From Zygnema cylindricum (taxonomy: Eukaryota > Streptophyta > Zygnematophyceae > Zygnematales > Zygnemataceae), in contig JBBHKE010001948.1 of assembly GCA_037447655.1 (NCBI GenBank), forward strand, positions 267,344-331,343: 64,000 nucleotides of DNA. The letters run 5' to 3'. The position numbers were made by a program, and so were the translations under genes. This document shows positions 54,839-64,000 of the stretch, in pieces (positions within the stretch are counted from its first letter, which is position 1; every line of letters begins with the position of its first letter). The notes beneath the pieces were generated by a model. That model saw only the letters and a list, made by a program, of their open reading frames with translations, was not told the origin of the DNA and did not search any database.

Positions 54839-56667
54839 GGTTATGGGCCCACCATCTAGGGTGCCTTTGTTTGATGGAACAGACTTCACTTATTGGGAGT
54901 TCACAATACATGGATTGCTTTTCGAAAAGCACTTATGAGGAATTCTTTCGGGACAAGTGAGGTGTCTGCCACCAGGCTTTAAAGGAATTCACTATGGAGA
55001 ATCATCTGGGGCTTTCCAGAAAACTAACCGGAGTAAGAATGCAACGGAAGGTGAAAGGAAAATCATTACCATGGAAGGGGGAAATGGGAAGAAGGTTAAA
55101 GGAACACCTATGGTGAGGGGAGCTAGGCTCTCGGCTACGGTTCCACTTGTGGAGGTTATAACTGAACAAAAAATTGAAGAAAATGATAGAAAAAATTGGG
55201 AATATAAAAACACTAAAGCAAAACATCTAATACTTAGATATGTGTGTAAGTCCATAGCTATCATTTTTTTAAATCTAACCAAGTCTTCTCAAATCTGGGA
55301 AACACTAATTCAAATTTATAAAAGGGAAACTATATAGATGCGTCTATTAGTAAAACACGAAATAGAGGCCTATGTTTATAAAGGCGGTAGCATGATAGAG
55401 ATTTGCAATGATATTGTTGCGTTATATGTTGAGCTTGCTAGTGCGGGATATGTAGAATTGGAGGAGAGAAAGATATATACATTAATCATGAAGCTTCCAA
55501 ATTAGTAGTAAGACATCATTTACCATATACAGGAAATGGATGGCTCCTCATGGACTAGGAGCATTACCATGGGGATGATTCTTATAAGGGAAAGCACTTT
55601 AGAGCTTCGTCAGGGAAGTGACAGGGTGACTGCATTTACAGTTGGTGGTGATTGGCAAAAGCGTGATGTGAGGAATGGCGGTGACAAGCGCAAGCGTGAT
55701 GAGAGAAAGAACGACAAAGGTAAACGTTATTGGAACTTTGGTGGAAAGAGAGGGAGAGGAAAAGAAAGGGGAGTTTTGAAAAAAAAGGTTTGCTTCGCTT
55801 GTAGGAAATTGGGTCACTATATGGAGGAGTGTCCTTGTTTGGAAGAACTTAGAAGTTGGTATGTGACTGAGGAGGAAAAAGGGGAAAAGGAGAAAGAGGA
55901 TAAGAAATTTTGGAGCTTCTTCACATCGGTAGAATGTAGAAGAGAGAAAAGCACACAAAAATTCCACGAAAGCAACAATGTGCTTTTGGAGGTATAAGGA
56001 GAGTAAAGAGAGAGGAGGTACTTAAGGATGTCAAGGAGTGTAGAGTGTATGACTTAGAGATGAGAAAATTAGATCAAAGGTCCATGAGTGAAAAAGGGAA
56101 AAATCAAAATATTGAGGATTTTTTTATAGATATTTTGGAAACAGAAAACTAGTCGGAAGGGGAGACTACAACGTTTTAAAGGATAGGGGAGAAGAGGAAT
56201 ATTTAATGAAAGGTTTAGGGGAGGAGAAATATTTTTTGGGAATAAAAATAGAAAGTGATAGTGGAAAGAAATCGATGGGAGAGAGTGAGGAAAGTTCATT
56301 TTTTGGGGGTAATAGGTTTGACATCACTAAAGGGAGTGATGGCATTTACGAAGGTGTGCTTGTAAAAGGGTTAGCATCTGGGTGTGTGTTGCAGATTGGA
56401 GATGGGGCTGGCTGTTTGAATTGCAAAAGGGAAATTTGATTTAGTGTGGATGGAAAAGAGATGTGGATTAAATCTTGGCTCATATTTATGAAAAGTGGGA
56501 TGCTAAATACAATATGTGATGCAATTATTATTTCGGTTCATCTAATGCACTGTTGTAAAAATGATAGTATTTTTCTTAAATTTATGAAAGGAAAAGGAAA
56601 AAGAAAAAGAAAAAAAAGGGGGAGGGGATGTTTGTTTATATGTTTGTGGGAGTTGAAAGGAAAATAG
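54819..56667 (+). pseudogene. Element F gag-fusion pseudogene
   Basis: The frame starts at the LTR-embedded ATG (MEPIEFQVMGPPSRVP). It has a TGA at the Trp of HLWGI, a TAG near 55335, and a cluster of three stops at the position of the EYE residues. It then reopens at 55536-55997 with a complete zinc knuckle (CFACRKLGHYMEEC). After a frameshift come the same pol scraps as in S1: a VYDLEMRKL piece after integrase, EKYFLGIKIESDSGKK of RT, SDGIYEGVLVKGLASGC and KEMWIKSWL ... CD of RNase H. No protease or catalytic core is present. The shared joins with S1 show that the deletion structure was inherited, not made separately. Confidence 0.75.
54839..54853 (+). promoter_or_regulatory. Primer-binding site of element F
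   Basis: A perfect GGTTATGGGCCCACC directly after the LTR. Confidence 0.7.
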
Positions 56668-56685
56668 ACTAGAAAATAAGGGGAG

Positions 56686-57817
56686 TGTTGATATTTGAGT
56701 ATTTTCTAGGTCTGTATTAGGATAGAAAAGAGCAGAGGCGGTTTGCCTCTAACTCCCCTCTTCAAGCCCCCACACTTGTCGTAGTCACTGAAGGCTGGAT
56801 AAGGAGCTAGAGCCATGGCTGCCTAAGCTCACTAGAGAAGACAAAGGGTGAATTAGGTAAATTTACCAAAAGGTACTTGTCGGACCCAGGAAATGAACCT
56901 AGTACCTGGCGTCCGTCAAGTCACCCGTAGCCTGTAGCTTTGTCTATTAAGTCTAGGACTAGTGCTAAGGTATATTGGGTTTGATATGTATTTAAACATG
57001 TACACGTAGGTTTTTCCATTTAGCTAGATTACGGTTTATAGGGCATAGAAACACTTGTACTATTAGTACCGGACGAAACAAATAGTGCGGACATTTGTTT
57101 CTACAGTCCGTATTAAATACCGATATAAATCGGACGGTCTTGGTTAGGGCCGGCTTCGCGGAAAGGACAATTTGGCGGTTTGCGGACTCCGCCACTCCGG
57201 ATGACACGTGGCAACATCGTATGGGTATACGGAATCTATGGAACAAAAGACAAAAAATCTGGATGTGACAAATGTCGCATTATGGCGACGTCGTACACTG
57301 TTTGTGCAGAAAGTACTTTGGTATGTGTACTTTATTGTACGGTACAGTCTTGTGATTGGTCAGTACCTCAGTACTAGGGGGTTTAGAGAGGGGTTTAGGA
57401 CTTAGAGCATTTTGGGTAGCCCGCCTCATCAGAGAGCATATTGTATGAAAGGCAAACTTTGGCCAGCCATAAAAATCAATTTACTTGACCATTTTCAATG
57501 ATTGATCTTGATGCCGACTCAGGGGAGTCTAGGCTACACAAGGGTGTAGTCAGTGAAAGTTATTGCCTGCTAAGGTGGTTGCATTTCTAAGGGAAAGTCA
57601 ATAGGGTGAATGTGTCCAAATCTCATTTTCTAACTTTGCATTCTGTGGTGGAATTGAGCACACAAAAAGTCTTATTTCACTGGGGTGAAGCTGTAATGGG
57701 GTGTTGATTGTCAAGGGGTCAATCATTTGGGTTTATATAAACTTGGAGTCGGCACTATCTAGATTAGCTTCTTTTGATCTGCGAATTCTGTGTGGCAATG
57801 GAGCCCATATAATTTCA
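56686..57817 (+). repeat. 3' LTR of element F
   Basis: 1132 bp, closely similar to the 5' LTR apart from the 25-bp repeat number. It is followed by the target-site copy AATTA. Confidence 0.9.
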
Positions 57818-58536
57818 AATTATCTAGTGTTTATGGATGAAGGAAAATTTGTAGATCCTTTTTAATACAACAAAGTTATAAAAATCTGACTTAAAATTGA
57901 CCATGACTCTAAAAACAGAAAATGTACCGTGAGAACTAACTCATGAAGAGAATGTAGGTACAACAAATGGAGAATTTGAGGTGGAAAAAAATATTCCTCC
58001 TACGTCAGATGAGAGGGGAAAAGAAGCAATTCAACCTGTCTCCATGGATAGATGAGTCGAGGACCATTCAAAGAGGAATCCAAGGATGTTATCCATTCTA
58101 GCAACTATATTTGAAAGAGGAAGGAGTAGCAAAAGACTACTAGAAAGACAGGTAAATAGCAAATTGACAAAGCCATCACACTCTAATGAGCCTCTAACAT
58201 ACTCTGAGGCTATTAACTCTTATGAAAATAGGAGATGGATGACAACATTCAATGAGGAAATTGCCTCTTTAATGGAAGCAAATACATGGGAATTAGTGGA
58301 TTGTCTTCTTGACAGATAACCGATCGGATGCAAATGGGCTTTTAAGCTAAAATTAAATCTTGATAAATTAATTGAGAGATATAAAGCTTGGTTAGTAGCA
58401 AAGGAGTATATACAGAAAGAATGGATAGATTATGAGAAGACCTTCGCTCCGGTAGTCAGATTTCCCTCGGTCAGAATTCTCTTTAGTCTGCACTTTGTTT
58501 GCTAAGGAGGCAGCCATGGTGGCTCTACGCCTAACT
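57818..58536 (+). pseudogene. Fragment H, right part: Copia linker and RT start
   Basis: It resumes the host frame after element F with VFMDEGKFVDP (compare VVMDEGKSFDP) and continues through the linker into RT (RNPRMLSI; ORF 58086-58319 with NEEIASLMEANTWELVDC; then KWAFKLKLN and FAPVVRFPSVRIL). Stops occur at several places. Homology ends after FSL near 58490, followed by a foreign 45-bp tail. Its continuity across F confirms that F is nested in it. Confidence 0.75.
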
Positions 58537-58836
58537 GTATGACAACATTCAATGAGGAAATGGCTTCTATAATGGAAGCAAATACATGGGAATTAGTGGA
58601 TTGTCTTCTTGACAGATAACCGATTGGATACAAATGGGCTTTTAAGCTAAAATTGAATCCAGATAAATCAATTGAGAGATATAAAGCTTGGTTAGTAGCA
58701 AAGGAGTATATACAGAAAGAATGGATAGATTATGAGAAGACCTTCGCTCCGGTAGTCAGATTTCCCTTGGTTAGAATTCTCTTTAGTCTGCACTTTGTCT
58801 GCTAAGGAGGCAGCCATGGTGGCTCTACGCCTAACT
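58239..58836 (+). repeat. 300-bp tandem duplication of RT start plus foreign tail
   Basis: Copy 1 (58239-58538) and copy 2 (58539-58836) both contain the RT start segment and the non-Copia tail GCTAAGGAGGCAGCCATGGT. The tail was therefore joined to the RT fragment before the duplication. The copies differ by only about ten substitutions. Confidence 0.9.
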
Positions 58837-59435
58837 CTCTCTCTCTTTTGTCTAAAGTCTAGGAAATAAACTAATGACCTGAAAATTACCCTTTTCAAGA
58901 AGGGGCTAGAAGAGGAGGGCCTGAACATGTGATCAATAGTGGGTGTGAAAGGTGAGAATTTGGGATGGAGGCCAAACACAAAGTGTTGGATGGCTCTCGA
59001 TGATAAAGGGGAAAAAAACGTGGTGTAGATGTATAGGGGTAATTGTGGTTAGGGAGAAGAAATGTGGTTGGGGGAATCGCTGGTGTTAAAGGGTTGAGGG
59101 GGGGGGGTGGCAGTGGTTAGTTGAGGAACAAGGGTTTTTAGGGTTGAGATGCCCCCGAGAAGGAGTGACACTATCGAAATACTATAGTATTACATGTAGG
59201 ATGTTTCAAAAAGTACGTGATCACGTACTTTTGGTACAATCATTTTTGATATTTTAGAGGAATTCTATTGGCTTAGGGTCAGGAGAAGCTCTTTGAGTGT
59301 ACATATTCTAGAACTTAAGGCAGTTTTATGATATGAACAACTTTTGTATGAAAAACACTTCTTAATATTTTTGTGAACTTCGACTCAAGATATCTCTCAG
59401 CTTTATTATGTTTTTTATACCATTCAGAACCTTTT
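58837..59435. other. No gene seen; contains a perfect palindrome
   Basis: G-rich then AT-rich sequence without coding features. A perfect 24-bp palindrome with 12-bp arms (AAAAGTACGTGA and its complement) lies at 59209-59232. A 12-bp palindrome ATACTATAGTAT lies about 20 bp before it. Confidence 0.5.
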
Positions 59436-59560
59436 TTATCCGTACACACTTGTCGGATTTTGGATCCGACGGTTGCTATTGAAAGGGAAGATTCTTAGCT
59501 TCCGATTGGTGGTCTCAAATTAAAAATCGGATAAGTGTGCACGGAGAAAAGATGTTTTAA
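59436..59560 (-). repeat. Second copy of the 3.3-kb MITE core (family 1)
   Basis: The reverse complement matches the centre of the 3311-3544 element: CATCTTTTCTCCGTGCACAC, then TTTGAGACC..CAATCGGAAGCT.AGAATCTT and GCAACCGTC.GATCC. The outer inverted repeats are decayed here, so the limits are approximate. Confidence 0.6.
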
Positions 59561-61647
59561 ATGGCGTAAAAATATTAAAGACTTTGCATGCAACTTTGTG
59601 TTTGTCTTGTCTATTGTATCCTCCACACTTTGGAAGAGTTTGGGGTAGATCTGGTGTTGACGTTGTTTTCTATTGTTGGTTAGAGTTGGTTTTTGAAACT
59701 ATATTTCTTAAGAGTTTTCTACTTGTGTACTTCTGGGATGGCTATTGCATCATCGTCTTCAGCTGCTCGGGCTGTCTCAAAACAACATATGTAATGTTAT
59801 TTAAAAAAAAAAAAAAGGGAAATACGACGTGGTACGTAAACGTACTGAATTTTGTAAACAATCTCACTTTTCGCCTGATGGAGCTTCACCATAAAGCGCT
59901 TCAATTTTTTTTTAAACAAACTAGTAATTATCATCCTTGTCTTCCCTTCACCTTCTTCATTTCCCGCGCTTTGATTTTCGTTCAAAAACAAGTTTGAAAA
60001 AACAATTGGTGCAAAAGTCAACGTCACGGAATAAATGGGGGTTTCGGTGGTACAATGACATGGCACACATAATGCGTACAATGACATAGTATGAAAGTAC
60101 AGATTATTTATTGAAACTCGTCGGTTTTTAAAATCTTTGACGATTGTTAATATACAATCTTAAACTTATCGGTATCACTCGAGGTAATACTTATTTGAAA
60201 ACCTTTTCATAAACGATATACGATGGCGCGTAGTCCAAAAGATTATAACCAATAATGTTTACCATGTATCTACAACAACTTGCCGATGGAACTAGGGCCT
60301 TACTAATAACAACGGGGGGAATAGCAGTAGCCTATTCTCACATGTTCAAACGTTGCCTATGTGAACACAGGTTATAGCGACTACAATATGGGAATGTGTA
60401 TCTCAATCAGTGTTTCATGTGTTATTAAACATTAATGTTTTGTTTACGTTAACCCTTAAACCTGTCACAAAGTCGCTAACGCTATTTTTCTATTTAACCA
60501 AACATTTTTTTCCACTAATACAAATTCATGATTGTATATTGTTTTTCCTTTTTGTTTATTTCCCGTCATTTGGTTTTTCAGTTTTAGCAATGCTCCTTCT
60601 TTTTGCTCCCATGGACTAAGATGGTTTACCATCGCGCCTTTCAATAAAGTCGGCCCCTTATATATATATATATATATATATTATTATTTTTATTATAGAA
60701 TACTGATATATTGGTCTTGGGGGTCCGTACTCATTTATTTTGAGTGCATTTCAAGTGTGGAAGTACCACATTCTACCCCGATATTGAACGCCAGTTTAAT
60801 AATAATTATAATTAATAATAATTATAATTAATAATAATTATAATTAAAAATTATTAACAAGTTTGAAGCAGGAGTAAACACACTTAGGAATAGCGATAAA
60901 CCGCGGTTTGGATAAAATAATGGGGAGAAGCAAATTTCATTTCAAGAAAACTTGTCGAGAGGGACGGGAAACAATAAATTATTACAATTACTTAAACGCA
61001 AAAAAAAAATTGGTTTAACATATACCATAATTGGTATGATAAAGTAGTGATATAGGTAGTGATATTCCGATGTCATACCAAGAATTTATTGTTTTCTATT
61101 ATTTTTATTATTTTTTTACTTATTTTTTTCTTTATTTCTTCTACACTGTTTTTCTTTTAAATTAGTTTTCCACTCCTGTTCCGTATTTCAGTTATATTTT
61201 TGCCTTTCATTTTTTGTTTCTATGTAGTTAAAATGGTTTAACGTCGTACTTTTTCAACAAAAGTAATATTCTATTTATTATAGCTTTATATATTGAGCGT
61301 ATTTCTAAATTGTCACCTAAAAACCCTAAACCTTATTGAAAGATGAACAATTACCAAAAATATGACAAAAAAGATAGCAAAAGTTACTAGTTTTTTAGTC
61401 AAAAAATCTCTCAATGCCCCTCAAAAACATAAAAACATATTAACAAAACAAAAAAGTGGAAACAAACTAAGATCCCAAATGAGAGTACTAAAAACCCAAT
61501 CTTAAACCATGTAAACCTCTTTTTTTTTTACTTCCGTTTTTCTATTTATTTCCTTTTATTTATTTATTTATTTCCGCTGGCATTTATTTTTTTAATTTTT
61601 CGTGCCCATTTTACGCAAATGAAAAAAAAAAAGAGAAACACAAACAG

Positions 61648-61703
<56 letters not shown>

Positions 61704-62344
61704 AACAAAATTCAAAAAAATTTTTTTTTTTTTTTTTTTGTAATTTACTCTTTCTCTTGGAAATTCACCATTATTACGGTGGATTTCTATCGACAAAATT
61801 ATTATCCACACTTATTAAAAAAAACACAAAAACATAATGTTTAAATATCCTTTTCAACCTCAAAATCAACTTTTTTTCTTAAGACAACCAGGTTTTAATA
61901 AAATTAATGGTTCTCCCATCGACCAAACTTATCGTACCGTAATCCACACTAGTTAGTGTACCACTATTACATTGAGACACATAAAACCCTACAAACATTT
62001 TTTCCTAATAATTAAAAAAAAAAAATCCTCAAAATAATCGTCAATTTTTTTTCTTATATATTTGCTAAAAATTCGTAAAAATCTCTCCCCAATCTTCTCA
62101 AAAGGTAATCATTTTTTTTTTCGTTTCTTCAATATGCGAAAAAAAATTTATCAAAAAAATTGTCGAATATTTTTCCGAATCAGTTAAAAAATCAATACGC
62201 GATATTTAAAAAAAAGTCACCCTTTATTATTTGTATAACTTACAACTTTCAATATATATTTTTTGTTCCGTCGTATTCTTTTTTTCAAGTCTTAAGAAGG
62301 ATACAAAAAAAGGTACACCTTAAACTGTAAGGAAAGTGTAATTT
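59561..62344. other. AT-rich region with simple repeats, no gene
   Basis: Contains a (TA)n tract at about 60658-60682, a TAATAATAATTATAAT repeat at about 60797-60848, a 55-base poly-A at 61648-61702 and a 19-base poly-T at 61721-61739. A short motif ATGGTTTACCATCGC at 60619-60635 is shared with 12019-12034 and, diverged, with 61232-61246. ORFs are composition artefacts. Confidence 0.6.
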
Positions 62345-62615
62345 GAAAACCCTAAAAAACCCTTGAAAAACCCCAAACAAACCCTAAACATCCTTTAAAC
62401 CCTAAAAAGCTTAAAAAAACCCTAGAACAAAATACAAGAAAAAACCTCTACAAACCTTTGGAAAACCCAAAAAAACACTGTAAAACCCTTAAAAAAACCT
62501 TTGAAAAACCCTAAAAAACCCTACAAAAAACCCTTAAGAAACCCGAAAAAAAACCCAAAAACACCTAAAAAACACCCTCAAAAAAACCCTAAAAAAAAAC
62601 AAAAACCCCAAATCC
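62345..62615. repeat. Degenerate telomere-like CCCTAAA tract
   Basis: About 270 bp of AACCCTAAAA-like units with variable A-run length. The core CCCTA occurs about seven times and CCCTT several more. Plants use TTTAGGG telomeres, so this is either a decayed interstitial telomere tract or an A/C-rich sequence of similar look. It lies just beyond the kinase stop codon. Confidence 0.5.
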
Positions 62616-62846
62616 TTAGTGATACAAAAAACCGAACATACCCCCCCCTTTTTGATCTTTATGATGAGAAGAATGTCCTATTTCCATTTCCCCTAAAACC
62701 CCTTTCAATATTTCGGTAATTTGGGAAAAGGGGGGTCTTTGAGAAGAATCTTGGGCCCAAGAGGAAGAAATTAGTTTTGTCAATTTAGGGTTTAGGCCAT
62801 GGGGCAATTTGGGCCGCAAAGAACCGTCTGAAACTCCGACCGCCAT
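62616..62846 (-). CDS. Raf-like protein kinase, terminal exon (kinase subdomain XI and C-tail)
   Basis: On the minus strand the exon follows a good acceptor (pyrimidine-rich, TGTATTTTTAG) and reads AVGVSDGSLRPKLP, then PKLTKLISSSWAQDSSQRPP and FSQITEIL, ending in a 30-residue tail and TAA. This is the last part of a Ser/Thr/Tyr kinase fold, with the Trp and invariant Arg of subdomain XI (SWAQDSSQRPPF). The LRP.LP and CWAQDP.RPPF style is typical of plant Raf-like (MAPKKK-type) kinases; here the usual Cys before Trp is Ser. Joined to the exon at 63625-63697 the reading frame is kept. The first exons lie beyond the right edge. It is the only clear host gene in the window, and it may be functional or a gene end altered by local duplications. 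Confidence 0.7.
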   Translation of the reverse strand: MAVGVSDGSLRPKLPHGLNPKLTKLISSSWAQDSSQRPPFSQITEILKGVLGEMEIGHSSHHKDQKGGGMFGFLYH

Positions 62847-63624
62847 CTAAAAATACAAAACAAAAGAAAAAGAAAAAAGGGAGAGGGAGAGAGGGGAAAG
62901 GGAGAGAGAGGCATAAAAGACGGGTTAAAAAGGAGAAAAAGTGAGGTTTACATGCAAAAGGGCACAAAGAACCGTCGGAAACTCGCCACCACCTCAAAAC
63001 GAAGGAAAAGAAAAGGAGAGGGAGAGAAGGGAGAGCAAGAGGGGAGGAGAGGGAGAGAGAGAAAACAACGCAAATTACAAAGGGAACAATAGGATAAAAC
63101 GAAAAAAAGAGAGCATTAAAAGGAAAGGACGCAAAGAATCAGCAAAAACACTAACCATTATCCAAAGAAAAACAAAAAAAAGGTATATATATATTATACA
63201 TCAAAAAAATTATCTTCTCCCTCCACCCTCCAGCCCTCCCTCCGTGCCTCCATCTCTATCCCTCCCCTTCCCTCTCCTCTTCTCCCTCACCCACTGTCAC
63301 CCTCCCCATCACCCTCCTTGACTCTCCCATTTCTTCCTCTCTCTCTCTCAACCCTCTTAGCTTCGGAAGAGAACCACAATGCCCATAATTTATCCCTCTC
63401 TCTCTCCCTTACCCTCCCTCTCTCCCTCTATCTCTTAAAGACGGGGGGAGGGAGGGGTAGAGGGAGAGGCCTGCCTGCATGGGACTGTGATAAGTTTCCA
63501 TAAAGCGGATGTTTTCCCCCTTCCCCCTCCCCCTTCCCTCTCTCTCTCCCGTTTTCTTTCTCTCTATCTCTCATCAAAAGAGGGCAGGGAGGGAGGGAGG
63601 GAGGGGGTGCAGGGAGAGGCCCAC
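62847..63624 (-). other. Predicted kinase intron with partial copies of both flanking exons
   Basis: The 778-bp interval is low-complexity (GGGAGA and CCCTCTC repeats). It contains a partial copy of the start of the terminal exon (about 62945-62993, GAGTTTCCGACGGTTCTTTG) and of the end of the penultimate exon (about 63480-63520, CTTATCACAGTCCCATGCAG) with a damaged donor (GC instead of GT). Both copies are short and broken. Confidence 0.55.
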
Positions 63625-63697
63625 CTGCATGGGCGTGAGGTAGGTTTCTATGAAGGGAGGGTTCCCCGATAAAATCTCGCATAGCATCACTCCAAAA
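63625..63697 (-). CDS. Raf-like protein kinase, penultimate exon (subdomains IX-X)
   Basis: A 73-bp exon on the minus strand between an acceptor (CCATAAATTCAG) and a donor (ATGCAG/GTGGGC). It reads FGVMLCEILSGNPPFIETYL then TPMQ, matching the FG(V/I)xLWE(I/L)LTGxxPF pattern of kinase subdomain IX and the TPxQ turn before the terminal exon. The Trp usually found before Glu is Cys. It ends in phase 0, which fits the next exon. Recognition rests on motifs only, so exon limits should be treated as predicted. Confidence 0.65.
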
Positions 63698-64000
63698 CTG
63701 AATTTATGGAAACAAAAAAAAACAACGAATAAAAAAAGAAAAATTAATGAACAAAAAAAGAAAAGAAAAAAAAAAAACCAAGAAAGAAAAAAAGAAAAAC
63801 GATTCTAATTCTAACAGAAATCTTGTCTCCACTGTCATCAGAAAAATAAAACATATGTAGATATGTATGTATATACATATATATACATATATATATGTAT
63901 ATATATATGTATATATGTATATATATATGTATATATGTATATATATATGTATATATGTATATATATATGTATATATGTATATATATATGTATATATGTAT
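63698..64000. repeat. A-rich stretch and (TATATGTA)n microsatellite
   Basis: From 63698 to about 63840 the sequence is A-rich with no exon that I can recognise. From about 63855 to the edge it is a TATATGTA-type microsatellite. Upstream kinase exons are expected beyond the window. Confidence 0.75.

Larger units (their letters stand above)
53652..57817 (+). mobile_element. Element F: non-autonomous Copia element with intact target duplication
   Basis: LTRs 53652-54838 (1187 bp) and 56686-57817 (1132 bp), a perfect primer-binding site, an internal region of about 1.85 kb with a gag-like frame, and polypurine tract AATAAGGGGAG. Both flanks are AATTA (53647-53651 and 57818-57822), a perfect 5-bp duplication. 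The length difference of the LTRs is mostly explained by two extra 25-bp units in the left LTR. It is inserted in the pol fragment H and shares its plan with S1. Confidence 0.9.

Noticed and set aside
61619-61837. Lys/Phe-rich ORFs on both strands
   Set aside because: They come from poly-A and poly-T runs.
63428-63682. 84-codon minus-strand Pro-rich ORF
   Set aside because: It reads the kinase exon in the wrong frame together with the C/T-rich intron; the kinase frame explains the conserved part.

Overview
The window is nuclear DNA of a land plant. The evidence is a dense nest of Ty1/Copia LTR retrotransposons, a short match to the anticodon arm of the plant initiator tRNA-Met in those elements, a degenerate CCCTAAA tract of the plant telomere type, many small inverted-repeat elements, and two terminal exons of a Raf-like plant protein kinase. 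I cannot name the species. Most of the window is transposable-element DNA; host coding sequence is scarce.

Layout. 1-1320: a minus-strand acidic, Lys/Glu-rich open frame, split by one stop and running off the left edge. 1321-13243: AT-rich non-coding DNA with several inverted-repeat (MITE-like) elements. These include two hAT-like elements lying side by side between three copies of CTTTGGAA (4814-6941), a family with TAGTGTTG ends, a tRNA-like relic (9045-9117), a 144-bp tandem duplication, and CACT/CTCACT simple repeats. 13244-20288: the best-preserved Copia element (Copia-1), with about 1.04-kb LTRs, a solo LTR of another family nested in its 5' LTR, and a gag-pol frame broken by one in-frame stop and one in-frame deletion. 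20289-22262: degenerate repeats, a small doubtful ORF, and antisense LTR remnants.

22263-58836 is a cluster of related Copia elements. In order they are: S1 (non-autonomous, gag-like, 22263-26242); A (26243-31582); B (31583-35588, with a 27-bp remnant at 41916-41942); C (35589-41915, inserted into B); D (41943-48268); E (48269-52385, decayed); a minus-strand fragment G (52737-53562); and F (53652-57817, a second non-autonomous copy), inserted into a plus-strand pol fragment H. Several neighbours share one LTR. 58837-62344: AT-rich DNA with simple repeats and a second copy of the 3.3-kb MITE. 62345-62615: telomere-like tract. 62616-63697: minus-strand kinase exons. The right end is an AT-rich microsatellite.

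Two features tie the Copia elements together. The sequence just inside each 5' LTR is GGTTATGGGCCCACC or a close variant. This complements the anticodon arm of initiator tRNA-Met rather than its 3' end, which points to priming by a half-tRNA as known for Drosophila copia and yeast Ty5. The gag start codon also lies inside the LTR, so the reading frame crosses the LTR end and the primer-binding site. The two short elements S1 and F share a gag frame fused to small remnants of integrase, reverse transcriptase and RNase H, which suggests a propagated deletion-derivative family. All calls rest on reading the sequence; no database search was run.
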